Part shown: piece by piece, positions 41,353-51,032 of the stretch | Numbering within the stretch: the first letter of the stretch is position 1 | Layout of the letters: every line of letters begins with the position of its first letter | Program-made: the position numbers and the translations under genes | Notes under the pieces: generated by a model | Seen by the model: the letters and a program-made list of their open reading frames with translations, nothing else | The model's database searches: none | What the model was told of the DNA's origin: nothing | Origin: Pseudoroseomonas cervicalis | GTDB taxonomy: Bacteria; Pseudomonadota; Alphaproteobacteria; Acetobacterales; Acetobacteraceae | DNA length: 64,000 bases | Reading direction: 5' to 3' | Assembly (NCBI RefSeq): GCF_030818485.1 | Contig: NZ_JAUTAJ010000004.1 | Location: 62,001 to 126,000 of the forward strand

Positions 41353-42762
41353 TCAGGCGCGATCGGGATGCGCGTGCTGCGCGGCGCCGGGCACGGTGCC
41401 GGCGGTGCGGATCGGCTCGTCCTGGCGCGGCCCTTCCTCGGCGGTGTGCGGCGGGTGCGCGAACAGCCGGAACAGGAACCAGATGCCGGCGCCGAAGACG
41501 ATGAAATAGACCAGGATGAAGGCCAGCAGCGAGGTCGCGACCGCCGGCGCCGCCAGGGGCGAGACGCTGTCCGCCGTGCGCAGCAGGCCATAGACGGTGT
41601 AGGGCTGGCGCCCGGCCTCGGTGGTGGTCCAGCCCGCCGTCACCGCGATGAGGCCGGAGGGGCCCATCGCCACCGCCGCGCGCAGGAAAAGCGGCGTGTC
41701 ATAGAGCCGCCCGCGCCAGCGCAGCAGCAGCGACACCAGCCCCATCGCCGCCATCGCCGTGCCCAGCCCGACCATGATGCGGAAGGCCCAGAACACCAGC
41801 GGCACATTGGTCGGCCGCTCCTCGCGCGGGACATCCTTCAGCCCCGGCGTCTCGCCATCCCATTCATGCGTCAGGATCAGCGCGGAGAGGCGCGGGATCT
41901 CCAGCCAGACCCGCGTCTCCTCCCGCGCCATGTCGGGCTGGCCGAGCAGGATCAGCGGCGCGCCGCGCTGACGCTCCCAATGCCCCTCCATCGCCGCGAC
42001 CTTCTGCGGCTGGTGCTGCAGCGTGTTCAGCCCGTGCATGTCGCCGATGACGATCTGCAGCGGTGCGACGATCGCCGCCATCCACATCGCCATGGAGAAC
42101 ATGATGCGCGCCCGCTCATTGCCGCGGTCGTGCAGCACATGCCAGGCGCCGACGGCGCCGACGATGAAGGCGGTGGTCAGATAGGCGCCGGTGACGGTGT
42201 GCGCCAGCCGGTAGGGGAAGGAGGCGTTGAAGATGATCGCCCACCAATCCTCCGGCATGAACAGCCCGTTCGGGCCGATGCTGTGGCCGCCCGGCGTGTG
42301 CATCCAGCTATTGGCCGAGAGGATCCAGAAGGAGGAGATCAGCGTGCCGATGGCGACCAGCAGTGTCGCCGCGAAATGCAGCTTCTTGCCGACGCGCTCC
42401 AGCCCGAACAGCATGATGCCGAGGAAGCCGGCCTCCAGGAAGAAGGCGGTCAGCACCTCATAGCCCAGCAGCGGGCCCAGCACATTGCCGGTGCGGTCGG
42501 CGAAGACCGACCAGTTGGTGCCGATCTGGTAGGACATGACGACGCCGGAGACGACGCCCATGGCGAAGGCGATGGCGAAGACCTTCAGCCAGTATTTGAA
42601 CAGGTCGAGATAGGCGCTCCGCCCGGTGAAGAGCCACAGCCCTTCCAGCACCGCCAGGAAGCTGGCCAGCCCGATGGTGAAGGCCGGGAAGATGAAGTGG
42701 AAGGTGATGGTGAAGGCGAACTGGAACCGTGCCAGGTCCAGCGCGCTTGGCAGCATCTCCAT
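41353..42762 (-). CDS. cydA: Cytochrome bd-type quinol oxidase subunit I (CioA/CydA)
   Basis: 469 residues. Haem ligands can be placed at H22 (TFHFIFPAFTIG) and in the helix FPYRLAHTVTGAY. The quinol loop carries MHGLNTLQHQPQKVAAMEGHWE, and GRQPYTVYGLLRTADS follows. The short Q-loop and the DUF2474 partner mark the cyanide-insensitive (CioA) branch rather than E. coli CydA. A Pro/His-rich cytoplasmic tail ends the protein. Divergent from the SDR gene across 246 bases with no obvious operator. Confidence 0.96.
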   Translation of the reverse strand: MEMLPSALDLARFQFAFTITFHFIFPAFTIGLASFLAVLEGLWLFTGRSAYLDLFKYWLKVFAIAFAMGVVSGVVMSYQIGTNWSVFADRTGNVLGPLLGYEVLTAFFLEAGFLGIMLFGLERVGKKLHFAATLLVAIGTLISSFWILSANSWMHTPGGHSIGPNGLFMPEDWWAIIFNASFPYRLAHTVTGAYLTTAFIVGAVGAWHVLHDRGNERARIMFSMAMWMAAIVAPLQIVIGDMHGLNTLQHQPQKVAAMEGHWERQRGAPLILLGQPDMAREETRVWLEIPRLSALILTHEWDGETPGLKDVPREERPTNVPLVFWAFRIMVGLGTAMAAMGLVSLLLRWRGRLYDTPLFLRAAVAMGPSGLIAVTAGWTTTEAGRQPYTVYGLLRTADSVSPLAAPAVATSLLAFILVYFIVFGAGIWFLFRLFAHPPHTAEEGPRQDEPIRTAGTVPGAAQHAHPDRA

Positions 42763-43008
42763 GCGGAGCCCCCTTTGCCCGGCGGGCCGCCGGCAAGGGA
42801 ACGGCGCCGCCCATCGCCCGTCCGGCCGCCACCCTCCCCGGGCTGGCGCCGGCGCGCAGGAAGGCCGGCGGAAGCCTGGCCGCCCCCTTTCCCGCAGCGC
42901 TAACCCGCCATGCCGGGTTTCGTTGCAGCCGGGGCCGCACGCCGCGCTTTGCCGGCCGGCCCCGGATCAGTCTAGGAAATCCCCCGACACCGGAGGAAGG
43001 AGACGCCC

Positions 43009-43785
43009 ATGAGCGAAGCCATCACCTTGCCGCGCACGCCCTCGCTGCGGCTGGATGGGCGGCGCGCGCTGGTCACCGGGGCGGGGCGGGGCATCGGCCT
43101 GGCCGCCGCCGCAGCCCTGGCCGAGGCCGGCGCCCATGTCACCCTGGCCGCGCGCAGCGCCGGCGAGATCGGCGCGGCGGCGGACGCCATCCGCGCCGCT
43201 GGCGGCCAGGCCGACACGCTGCAGATCGACGCCGCCGAGCTGCCGGCGGTGAATGCGGCGCTGGCGGCGCGGGAGCCCTATGACATCCTGGTCAACAATG
43301 CCGGCACCAACCGCCCCGCGCCCTTCCTGGAGGTGACGGAGGCGGATTTCGACGCGGTGATGGCGCTGAACCTGCGGGCCTGCTTCTTCCTGGCCCAGGC
43401 GGTGGCGAAGCGGCTGGTGGAGGCGGGCCGGCCCGGCTCGATCATCCAGCTCTCCTCGCAGATGGGGCATGTCGGCGGGCCGCGCCGCAGCGTCTACTGC
43501 GCCAGCAAGCACGCCATGGAGGGCATGACCAAGGCCATGGCGATCGAGCTCGGCCCGCACCGCATCCGGGTGAACACCCTCTGCCCGACCTTCATCGAGA
43601 CGCCGCTGACCCGGCCCTTCTTCCAGGAGGCCGCCTTCCGCGACTGGGTGCTGGGCAAGATCAAGCTCGGCCGCGTCGGCCAGGTGGAAGACCTGATGGG
43701 GGCGGTGCTGTTCCTGGCCTCCGACGCCTCGGCGCTGATGACCGGGAGCGCGCTGCTGGTCGATGGCGGGTGGACAGCGGAGTAA
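43009..43785 (+). CDS. Short-chain dehydrogenase/reductase (SDR)
   Basis: 258 residues. Classical SDR with cofactor loop TGAGRGIGLAAA, NNAG, the catalytic Ser in IIQLSSQMG and Y-x3-K in VYCASKHAMEG. The C-terminus DASALMTGSALLVDGGW is typical. The residue after the first strand pattern (VTLAARS) favours NADP. Strong Shine-Dalgarno GGAGGAAGGAG. It is followed by the palindromic repeat and then a HisD-family dehydrogenase and a LacI regulator, suggesting oxidation of a polyol or hydroxy-acid. Substrate unknown. Confidence 0.92.
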   Translation: MSEAITLPRTPSLRLDGRRALVTGAGRGIGLAAAAALAEAGAHVTLAARSAGEIGAAADAIRAAGGQADTLQIDAAELPAVNAALAAREPYDILVNNAGTNRPAPFLEVTEADFDAVMALNLRACFFLAQAVAKRLVEAGRPGSIIQLSSQMGHVGGPRRSVYCASKHAMEGMTKAMAIELGPHRIRVNTLCPTFIETPLTRPFFQEAAFRDWVLGKIKLGRVGQVEDLMGAVLFLASDASALMTGSALLVDGGWTAE

Positions 43786-43795
43786 AAAAGGAAAA

Positions 43796-43912
43796 GTTCT
43801 TTTTTGGAAAAAAGAACCAAAAAACTTTTTTCAGCTTGGCGGCCCGCATCGGGCCTGAGGCGGGACGCCAACGGACAAAGTCTTTTTGCTTCTTTTTCTT
43901 CAGAAAAAGAAG
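43796..43912. repeat. Palindromic repeat element, copy 2
   Basis: 117 bp: left arm GTTCTTTTTT/AAAAAAGAAC (43796-43817), a 45-bp core (43832-43876), right arm CTTCTTTTTC/GAAAAAGAAG (43889-43912). The arms match copy 1 at 16749-16866 in the same orientation, whereas the core is best aligned after reverse-complementing. It begins 10 bases past the SDR stop codon and separates that gene from the HisD-family gene. Confidence 0.88.
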
Positions 43913-43952
43913 GCCTTGCTGAAATCCTGCTGAGACCCTTCGCGGGGTCTCC

Positions 43953-43992
43953 TTGCATACGGATGCAAAGCCGCGCTTGCATCCGTATGCAA
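43953..43992. promoter_or_regulatory. Perfect 16-bp inverted repeat upstream of the HisD-family gene
   Basis: TTGCATACGGATGCAA (43953-43968) and TTGCATCCGTATGCAA (43977-43992) are exact reverse complements 8 bases apart, and each is itself a TTGCAT/ATGCAA dyad. The pair ends 39 bases before the ATG at 44032. It looks like a double operator, perhaps for a GntR- or LacI-type repressor, or an RNA hairpin. A smaller GAGACCC/GGGTCTC hairpin precedes it at 43932-43951. Confidence 0.65.
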
Positions 43993-44031
43993 ACGCCCCC
44001 ACTCTCCCCGCGAAGCAGAGGAGGGACCGCC

Positions 44032-45319
44032 ATGATCCGCTATCTGAAGAAGGGCGCCGAGGCCGCCGAGACGGCCGAATACGACCGCAAGGTGCGCCAG
44101 ACGGTCGAGGGCATCCTGGCCGATGTCGAGGCGCGCGGCGACGCCGCGGTGCGCGAGCTCTCGCAGAAATTCGACAAATGGTCGCCGGAGAGCTTCCGCC
44201 TCTCGGGGGCCGAGATCCAGGCGCTGATCGACAGCCTGCCCGCGCAGGTGATCGAGGACATCAAATTCGCGCAGAGCCAGATCCGCCGCTTCGCCGAGGT
44301 GCAGCGCGCCTCGATGCAGGATGTGGAGGTGGAGACGCTGCCCGGCGTCACGCTCGGCCACAAGCACATCCCCGTCGAGAGCGTCGGCTGCTACATCCCC
44401 GGCGGCCGCTACCCGATGGTGGCCAGCGCGCATATGTCGGTGCTGACCGCGAAGGTCGCCGGCGTGCCGCGCGTCATCGCCTGCACCCCGCCGCTGAACG
44501 GGCGTGGCGCCGGCCGCGACGGTGGCCGCCATGCACATGGCCGGGGCGGATGAGATTTTTCTCCTTGGCGGCATCCAGGCGGTGGCGGCGATGGCGATCG
44601 GCACCGAGACCATCAAGCCGGTGGACATGCTGGTGGGCCCGGGCAACGCCTTCGTGGCCGAGGCCAAGCGCCAGCTCTATGGGCGTGTCGGCATCGACCT
44701 TTTCGCCGGCCCGACCGAGACGCTGGTGATCGCCGACGACACGGTGGATGTGGAGATCTGCGCCACCGACCTGCTGGGCCAGGCCGAGCATGGCCCGACC
44801 TCGCCCGCCGTGCTGCTGACGACGTCGCAGAAGATCGCCGAGGGCATCGAGGCGGAGATCCAGCGCCAGCTCGCCGTGCTGCCCACCGCCGACATCGCCT
44901 CCATCGCCTGGCGCGACCATGGCCAGGTGATCCTCTGCGACACGGAGGAGGAGATGCTGCAGGTGGCGGACGACATCGCCTCCGAGCATGTGCAGGTGAT
45001 GACGCGCGACCCGCGCTGGTTCCGCGATAACATGCGCAACTATGGCGCGCTGTTCCTTGGCCCCGAGACCAATGTGGCCTATGGCGACAAGGTGATCGGC
45101 ACCAACCACACCTTGCCCACCAAGAAGGCCGCGCGCTACACGGGCGGGCTCTGGGTCGGCAAGTTCATCAAGACCTGCACCTGGCAGGAGGTGAAGCCCG
45201 AGGCCTCGGCGATGATCGGCGAATACTGCTCGCGCCTCTGCGCCATCGAGAATTTCGCCGGGCACAAGGAGCAGGCGGATATCCGCGTGCGGCGCTATGG
45301 CGGCAAGAACGCCGCCTGA
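44032..45319 (+). pseudogene. HisD-family (histidinol-dehydrogenase-like) enzyme, frameshifted
   Basis: Two overlapping frames together make one full-length (~428 residue) HisD-type dehydrogenase. The first (ATG 44032, GAGGAGGG upstream) covers [13 protein letters not shown] to [10 protein letters not shown] and then runs into nonsense, stopping at 44553. The second resumes at about 44504 with [19 protein letters not shown] and continues to the end. One extra base within 44500-44504 (GGGC) explains it. The active-site QAEHGPTSP (Glu, His) and GPGN are intact. The ending [18 protein letters not shown] and the catabolic neighbours point to a sulfopropanediol (HpsN)-like or other alcohol dehydrogenase rather than biosynthetic HisD. 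True mutation or sequencing error cannot be told apart here. Confidence 0.8.
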
Positions 45320-45329
45320 GGGACCTGCC

Positions 45330-46331
45330 ATGCCGGCGCCGCGCGCCGGCATGGTGACGGCGCGCGACCTGGCGCGGCAGCTCGGCGTGTCGCAATCCAT
45401 GGTCTCGCGCGCCTTCAGCCCCGGCGCCTCGATCGCGCCGGAGATGCGCGCGCGCATCCTGGAGGCGGCGACCGCGATGGGCTACCGGCCCAACATCATC
45501 GCCGCCTCGCTGTCGCGCCGCCGCTCCAGCCTGGTCGGGCTGGTGATGGGCGAGCTGTCCAACCCCTTCTACCCGGCGGTGCTGGAGCAGCTCTCCCAGG
45601 CGCTGCAGGCGGCGGGTTTCCAGACCCTGCTGCTGACCGTGCCGCCCGGGCAGGAGGCGGATGCCGCCCTGCCGATGCTGCGGCAATACCATGTCGATGC
45701 GGTGGTGGTGACCTCGGCCAGCCTGTCCTCGGCCGGCGCCGCGCATTGGCTGGGCGATGGCCGCGCCGCCCTGCTGTTCAACCGCGCGGGCGGCGAGGAC
45801 ACGCCGCTCGACAGCGTCGCCTGCGACAATGTCGCCGGCGGGCGCATGGCGGCCGAGGCGCTGCTGGAGCGCGGCCGCCGGCATATCGCCTTCGTCGCCG
45901 GCCGCGCCGACACCTCGACCAGCCGCGAGCGCGAGGCCGGCTTCTTCGCCGTCTTCGCCGAGCGCGGCCTGCCGCCGCCGCGCCGCATCGAGGCCGGCGG
46001 CTACAGCTACGAGGCCGGCCACCGCGCAGCCCTCGCCGCCGGCGATGCGGATGGGCTGTTCTTCGCCAATGACATCCTGGCGCTGGGCGGGCTGGACGCG
46101 CTGCGCCACGGGCTCGGCCGGCGCGTGCCGGAGGCGGTGTCGGTGATCGGCTTCGACGATATCCCGATGGCCGCCTGGCCGGCCTATGGCCTGGCGACGC
46201 TGCGCCAGCCGGTGGCGGCGATGGTGGCCGCCAGCGTGGCGCTGCTGCGCCAGCGCCTGGCCGGGGAGGCCGGCCCCGCCCCGCACCGCCAGCGCCTGCC
46301 GGCCGAGCTGCTGCGCCGCGCCTCGCTCTGA
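45330..46331 (+). CDS. LacI-family transcriptional regulator (first)
   Basis: 333 residues. The N-terminal helix-turn-helix VTARDLARQLGVSQSMVSRAF is followed by the hinge YRPNIIAASLSRRRSSLVGLV. The periplasmic-binding-like sensor domain has GELSNPFYPAVLEQL, a CDNVAGGRMAAEALLERG segment and GFDDIPMAAWPAYGLATLRQP. The ligand is probably a sugar, polyol or sugar acid. ATG 45330 follows the HisD-family stop by 10 bases, so it is likely in the same unit and may bind the inverted repeat at 43953-43992. Confidence 0.92.
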   Translation: MPAPRAGMVTARDLARQLGVSQSMVSRAFSPGASIAPEMRARILEAATAMGYRPNIIAASLSRRRSSLVGLVMGELSNPFYPAVLEQLSQALQAAGFQTLLLTVPPGQEADAALPMLRQYHVDAVVVTSASLSSAGAAHWLGDGRAALLFNRAGGEDTPLDSVACDNVAGGRMAAEALLERGRRHIAFVAGRADTSTSREREAGFFAVFAERGLPPPRRIEAGGYSYEAGHRAALAAGDADGLFFANDILALGGLDALRHGLGRRVPEAVSVIGFDDIPMAAWPAYGLATLRQPVAAMVAASVALLRQRLAGEAGPAPHRQRLPAELLRRASL

Positions 46332-46444
46332 GGGCGCGCGCGGCGCCCCTATGACGCGGCGCGATACACGGTGCGTCAACGCGGCCCATGCCCTGCTGTT
46401 GCCGCCCCGCAGGAAGCGGGGCCGCGTCGCCAGGGGCCTGCCGC

Positions 46445-48544
46445 ATGCTGAACCGACTCTCTCTCCGCGCCATCCTCTACGCGGTCATCGGCCTGCTGGC
46501 GGCGCTGGCGCTGTCCCAGGCGCTGCTCGGCCTGCGCAGCGCGCTGCAGCAGCGCGACGAGGCCGGGCTGGCGCTGGAGGCGAATGCCACCGCCGACCTG
46601 CTGCTGGCGGCCGCCGGCGGCTGGGCGGCGGAGCGCGGCGGCACCGCCATGGCGCTGGGGGCCGAGGCGCCGGCCAGCCCCGAGCGCCGGGCCGCGCTGC
46701 AGCAGCAGCGCCGCACCGCCGATGCCGCGCTGGCCGAGGCGCGCGCCCGGCTGCAGGCGACCGGCCAGATGGCCGACCCCGCCATGGCCCGCCACGCGGC
46801 CGGGCTGGCGACGGCCGAGGCGGCGGTGGCCGCGCTGCGCCAGCGCGTCGACACCGCCCTGGCACAGCCCCGCGCGGCGCGGGAGACGGCGCTGCCGGCG
46901 CAATGGTGGGAGGGCATGCGCGGGCTGATCGAGGCCTCGCAGGCGCTGCGCCTGGCGCAGCGCGGCCAGGGCGACGGCACCGAGGCGCGGCTGGCCGCGC
47001 TGCAGGGCCTCAAGCATTTCGTCTGGCTGGCCACCGAATTCCTGGGACGCGAGCGCGGCACCATCGCCGGCCTGCTGGCGCGCGGCGCACCGATCCCGCA
47101 GGCGCAGATGGAGGAGCTGGCGACCCATCGCGGCCGGGTGGAGACCGCCTGGGGCATGATCGAGGCGGCGCTGGAGCATGATGGCAGCACGCCGGCGGCG
47201 CGCGCCGCGGCCCTGGCGCGGGAGCGGCTGGCGGGCCCCTTCCAGCAGACCCGCCGCGCCATCTACGCCGCCGGCCTGGCCGGCCAGCCCTATCCCGTGG
47301 CGGGCGAGCAATGGTGGCAGGAGGCGACGGCGGTGATCGAGGCGCTGCGCGGGCTGAGCGCCGCGGCGGGGGAGGAGGCGGCGCAGCTGGCGGCGGCCGC
47401 CTCGGCGGCTGCGACGGCACGGCTGGCCTTCTACCTGACGGGGCTGGCGCTGGCGCTGGCGGTGGCGCTGGGTGCCTGGCTGGCGGTGTCGCGCCGCGTC
47501 TCGCGCCCGCTGCTGGCGATGACGGCGGCGATGCGCCGGCTGGCGGAGCGCGACTTCGCCGCCGCCATCCCGGGCGCGGGGCGGCGCGACGAGATCGGCG
47601 CCATGGCCGGCGCCGTGCAGGTGTTCCGCCAGAGCATGATCGAGGGGGACCGGCTGGCCGAGGCGCAGCGCGCCGAGCAGGCGCAGAAGGCCGCCCGCGC
47701 CGCCCGGGTGGAAGCGCTGGCGCAGGGTTTCGAGCGGGATGCGGGGCAGCTCGTCGCCATGCTGGCGGCCGCGGCGACCGAGCTGCAGAGCACCGCCCAG
47801 GCGATGCGCGAGGGCGCCAGCCAGGCGGATGGCCGGGCCGGGGCGGTGGCCAGTTCGGCCTCCGAAGCCAACGCCAATGTGCAGACCGTGGCGGCGGCGG
47901 CGGAGCAGCTGGCGGCGTCGGTGACCGAGATCGCCCGGCAGGTGCAGCGCTCCAACACCGTCTCCTCCCGCGCGGCGGAGGATGCGCAGCGCACCGACGC
48001 CACGGTGCGCGCGCTCTCGGCCGCGGCGCAGCGCATCGGTGACGTGGTCGGGCTGATCAGCAGCATCGCCGGCCAGACCAATCTGCTGGCGCTGAACGCG
48101 ACGATCGAGGCGGCGCGGGCCGGGGAGGCCGGCAAGGGCTTCGCCGTGGTGGCGTCCGAGGTGAAGTCGCTGGCCAGCCAGACCGCCCGCGCCACCGAGG
48201 AGATCGCGACGCAGATCGGCCAGATCCAGCAGGTGACACAGGAGGCGGTGCTGGCCATCCAGGGCATCGCCGGCACCATCGGCGAGGTCGGCCAGATCAC
48301 CGGCGCCATCGCCGCGGCGGTGGAGCAGCAGGGTGTGGCGACGCGGGAGATCGCCCGCAATGTGCAGCAGGCGGCGGATGGCACCCGCAGCGTGACGCAG
48401 CATGTCGGGGAGGTGTCGCAGCTGGTGGGCGAGACCGGCGGCGCCGCGCAGGATGTGCTGAACGCCGCCGGCGAGCTGTCGCGCCAATCCGAGACGCTGC
48501 GCCGGCAGGTGTCGGATTTCCTCTCCGGCCTGAAGGCGGCCTGA
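46445..48544 (+). CDS. Methyl-accepting chemotaxis protein with helical sensor domain
   Basis: 699 residues. TM1 (about 8-28), a ~290-residue extracytoplasmic helical region, TM2 (about 325-345), HAMP ([17 protein letters not shown]), and an MCP signalling domain with the hairpin tip [34 protein letters not shown]. The sensor contains two ERG-type segments ([24 protein letters not shown]) resembling the nitrate/nitrite-sensing NIT fold. This is a resemblance by eye only. It lies next to the LacI/dehydrogenase genes, so its ligand may be the compound they use. ATG 46445 is preferred over an upstream start with an implausible Cys-rich N-terminus. Confidence 0.93.
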   Translation: MLNRLSLRAILYAVIGLLAALALSQALLGLRSALQQRDEAGLALEANATADLLLAAAGGWAAERGGTAMALGAEAPASPERRAALQQQRRTADAALAEARARLQATGQMADPAMARHAAGLATAEAAVAALRQRVDTALAQPRAARETALPAQWWEGMRGLIEASQALRLAQRGQGDGTEARLAALQGLKHFVWLATEFLGRERGTIAGLLARGAPIPQAQMEELATHRGRVETAWGMIEAALEHDGSTPAARAAALARERLAGPFQQTRRAIYAAGLAGQPYPVAGEQWWQEATAVIEALRGLSAAAGEEAAQLAAAASAAATARLAFYLTGLALALAVALGAWLAVSRRVSRPLLAMTAAMRRLAERDFAAAIPGAGRRDEIGAMAGAVQVFRQSMIEGDRLAEAQRAEQAQKAARAARVEALAQGFERDAGQLVAMLAAAATELQSTAQAMREGASQADGRAGAVASSASEANANVQTVAAAAEQLAASVTEIARQVQRSNTVSSRAAEDAQRTDATVRALSAAAQRIGDVVGLISSIAGQTNLLALNATIEAARAGEAGKGFAVVASEVKSLASQTARATEEIATQIGQIQQVTQEAVLAIQGIAGTIGEVGQITGAIAAAVEQQGVATREIARNVQQAADGTRSVTQHVGEVSQLVGETGGAAQDVLNAAGELSRQSETLRRQVSDFLSGLKAA

Positions 48545-48586
48545 CGCGGTGGCGGCGGCGCGGGCAGGGCCCCGCGCCGCGCCGTG

Positions 48587-49972
48587 TCAGAAGGCGCCGA
48601 CCATGGCGCCGAGCGCGATCACCACGATCAGCGCGGTGACCGGGATCACCAGATTCACCACGAAGATGTCCCCATAGGAGGATTTGTGGGTGAGGCCGGT
48701 GATGGTCAGCAGCGAGATCACCGCGCCATTGTGCGGCAGCGAGTCGAAGCCGCCGGAGGAGATGGTGGCGATGCGGTGCAGCAGCTCCGGGCTGATGCCG
48801 AGCGCGTTGGCGCGCTCCAGATAGGTGCTGCCCAGCGTCTCCAGCGCGATCGACAACCCGCCCGAGGCCGAGCCGGTGATGCCCGCCAGCGCGTTCACCG
48901 CGATGGCGAGCGAGATGGTCGGCGTGTCGGGCGCGATGCCGACGACGAAGTCGCGCACCAGCACGAAGGCGGCCAGCGAGGCGATGACGGCGCCATAGCC
49001 CACCTCGCTCGCGGTGTTGAAGATGGGCAGCATGGAGCCCATCGTGCCTTCGTTCAGCGTCTTCTGCGGGTCGCGCAGATGGCGGCGCTGCAGCAGCAGC
49101 ACGGTCAGGATGGCGCCGACCAGCGCCACGATCAGCGCCCAGGTGCCGATCACCGCGGCGGGGGCGACATTGCCGTAGATCTGCTGCGCCAGGTAGCCGA
49201 GATCCATGCGCGGGAAGACGACCAGCGAGAACAGCGCGTTCAGCCCGATCACCACGACGATCGGCAGCATGGAGAGCGCGAAGCCCGGGCGCTCGCCCTC
49301 GTCGAATTGCGGCAGATTCTCCTGGTGGTCGCCATAGCCTTCGCCGGCGGCCTGCGCCTTGCGGGCGCGCCATTGCAGCCAGGCCAGGCCGCCGAACAGC
49401 ATGATGCAGCCGGCGATGATGCCGAGGCCGGGGGCGGCGAAGGTGGTGGTGCCGAAGAAGCGCGTCGGGATGGCGTTCTGGATCGCCGGCGTGCCGGGAA
49501 AGGCGGTCATGGTGAAGGTGAAGGAGCCGAGCGCGATGGCGCCCGCGATCAGCCGCTTCGGCACCTTCGCCTCGCGGAACAGCGCCGCGGCGATCGGGTA
49601 GATGGCGAAGGCCACGACGAAGAGCGAGACGCCGCCATAGGTCAGCACGCCGCAGGCCAGCGTCACCGCCGCGATGGCGTGCCGGGCGCCGAGCTTGCGC
49701 ACGATGGTGTGGGCGATGGTGGTGGAGGAGCCGCTATCGGCCATCAGCTTTCCGAAGATGGCGCCCAGCATGAAGATCGGGAAGAACAGCACGACATAGC
49801 GGCCGAGGCTGGTCATGAAGACCTGGGTGTAGGTCGCCAGCAACGGCCCGCCCTGCGCCATCAGCACCGCGACGGCGGCCATGAGCGGGGCGAGGTAGAG
49901 CACGCTGTAGCCGCGATAGGCGAAATACATCAGCCCGGCGAGCGAGAGGATGATGGCCAGAGTGCCGATCAA
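48587..49972 (-). CDS. GntP-family permease
   Basis: 461 residues with 12-14 hydrophobic segments. Family landmarks: FFPIFMLGAIFGKLMADSG, the loop FTMTAFPGTPAIQNAIP, and a C-terminal half with ITGSASGGLSIALETLG and SSGGFDSLPHNGAVISLL. GntP carriers import gluconate, idonate and related hydroxy-acids with protons. The start codon is TTG 49972 with AGGAGA 6 bases upstream. It follows the gulonate-dehydrogenase-like gene (118-base gap) in the same LacI-controlled direction, giving an uptake-plus-oxidation unit. Confidence 0.93.
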   Translation of the reverse strand: MIGTLAIILSLAGLMYFAYRGYSVLYLAPLMAAVAVLMAQGGPLLATYTQVFMTSLGRYVVLFFPIFMLGAIFGKLMADSGSSTTIAHTIVRKLGARHAIAAVTLACGVLTYGGVSLFVVAFAIYPIAAALFREAKVPKRLIAGAIALGSFTFTMTAFPGTPAIQNAIPTRFFGTTTFAAPGLGIIAGCIMLFGGLAWLQWRARKAQAAGEGYGDHQENLPQFDEGERPGFALSMLPIVVVIGLNALFSLVVFPRMDLGYLAQQIYGNVAPAAVIGTWALIVALVGAILTVLLLQRRHLRDPQKTLNEGTMGSMLPIFNTASEVGYGAVIASLAAFVLVRDFVVGIAPDTPTISLAIAVNALAGITGSASGGLSIALETLGSTYLERANALGISPELLHRIATISSGGFDSLPHNGAVISLLTITGLTHKSSYGDIFVVNLVIPVTALIVVIALGAMVGAF

Positions 49973-50090
49973 GGGATGTCTCCTGCTGGAGGATGGCCAC
50001 CGCGCCCGGGCGGCGGGCGGTGGGGAAAGGCCGCCCCGCGGAGGCTGCGCGGGGCGGGGCGCGGCGGTCAGGTCAGCGCCGCGCGGCGCG

Positions 50091-51032
50091 TCACTTGGGC
50101 TGGGCGCGCAGATGCGCCACCAGCGCCATCAGCCGCCGGTTGCGCCAATCGGTGCGGGCCTGCAGCTGCTCCGCCGGCAGCGCCTCGCGCCGCTCGGCCT
50201 CGGCCCGCGCGATGGCCTCCGCCGACCAGGGCTGGGGATCGCGGCGCGACAGCGCGATGCGGTGGTAGAGCGGGGCGAGCCGCGCCGAGTAGTCGGTGAT
50301 GCCGCCCGGCGCGTTCAGGTCGATGGTCTCGAACGGCCCCATGAAGGCCCAGCGCAGGCCGAGCCCCTCGGACATCGTGCGGTCGATATCGGCGGCCGAG
50401 GCCAGGCCCGCCTCGTACAGCGCCCAGGCCTCGTTCAGCAGCGCGCCCTGCAGGCGGTTCAGGATGAAGCCCTCGATCTCGCCCTTCACCTCGATCGGCG
50501 CCTGGCCCCAGCCCTCCATGGCGGCGCGCAGCACGGGCAGGATGGCGGCATCGGTCCAGGGCGCCGGCACCAGCTCGACCAGCGGCACCAGATGCGGCGG
50601 GTTCACCGGATGGGCGATCAGGAAGCGCTCACGCTTCGGCAGCGCTTCGGTGAAGGCGGAGGCCGGGATGCCGGAGGAGGAGGAGCCGACGATGGCGTCG
50701 GCGCGCATGGCGGCGTCGATCTCGGCGCAGGCGGCCTGCTTGACCTCGACCCGCTCGAGGACCGATTCCTGGATGTAGTCGGCCGGGCCCACCGCCTCTG
50801 CCAGGCTGTGGCAGAGGGTGATGCGGGCCAGCACCGGCTCCACCGCCTCGACCAGCCCGGCGCCCTGCATGTCCTCCAGCATGCTGCGCAGCCGCGCCTC
50901 GGCCTGGCCGCGGATGCTTTCGCTGGCGTCGTAGAGCCGGACGCTGGCGCCGCCGCGGGCGAAGACCAGGGCCCAGCCGGAGCCGACCAGCCCGGCGCCG
51001 ACCACGGCGACGGTGTTCAATGCGTGTGGCAT
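50091..51032 (-). CDS. L-gulonate 3-dehydrogenase-like (lambda-crystallin family)
   Basis: 313 residues of the 3-hydroxyacyl-CoA dehydrogenase fold: NAD loop VVGAGLVGSGWALVFARGG, catalytic region SSSSGIPASAF, the His of IAHPVNPPHLVPLVELVP and the Glu-containing EGFILNRLQGALLNEAW. The HPVNPP and MSEGLGLRWAFMGPFETIDLNAPGG segments match lambda-crystallin/L-gulonate dehydrogenase much better than fatty-acid enzymes; L-carnitine dehydrogenase is a close alternative. It overlaps the LacI gene upstream by 16 bases and precedes a GntP permease, consistent with use of a sugar acid. Confidence 0.88.
   Translation of the reverse strand: MPHALNTVAVVGAGLVGSGWALVFARGGASVRLYDASESIRGQAEARLRSMLEDMQGAGLVEAVEPVLARITLCHSLAEAVGPADYIQESVLERVEVKQAACAEIDAAMRADAIVGSSSSGIPASAFTEALPKRERFLIAHPVNPPHLVPLVELVPAPWTDAAILPVLRAAMEGWGQAPIEVKGEIEGFILNRLQGALLNEAWALYEAGLASAADIDRTMSEGLGLRWAFMGPFETIDLNAPGGITDYSARLAPLYHRIALSRRDPQPWSAEAIARAEAERREALPAEQLQARTDWRNRRLMALVAHLRAQPK

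Noticed and set aside
44032..45319. Two separate genes in place of one frameshifted HisD-family gene
   Set aside because: The halves join exactly at a conserved point of one family, and neither half contains a complete catalytic unit.
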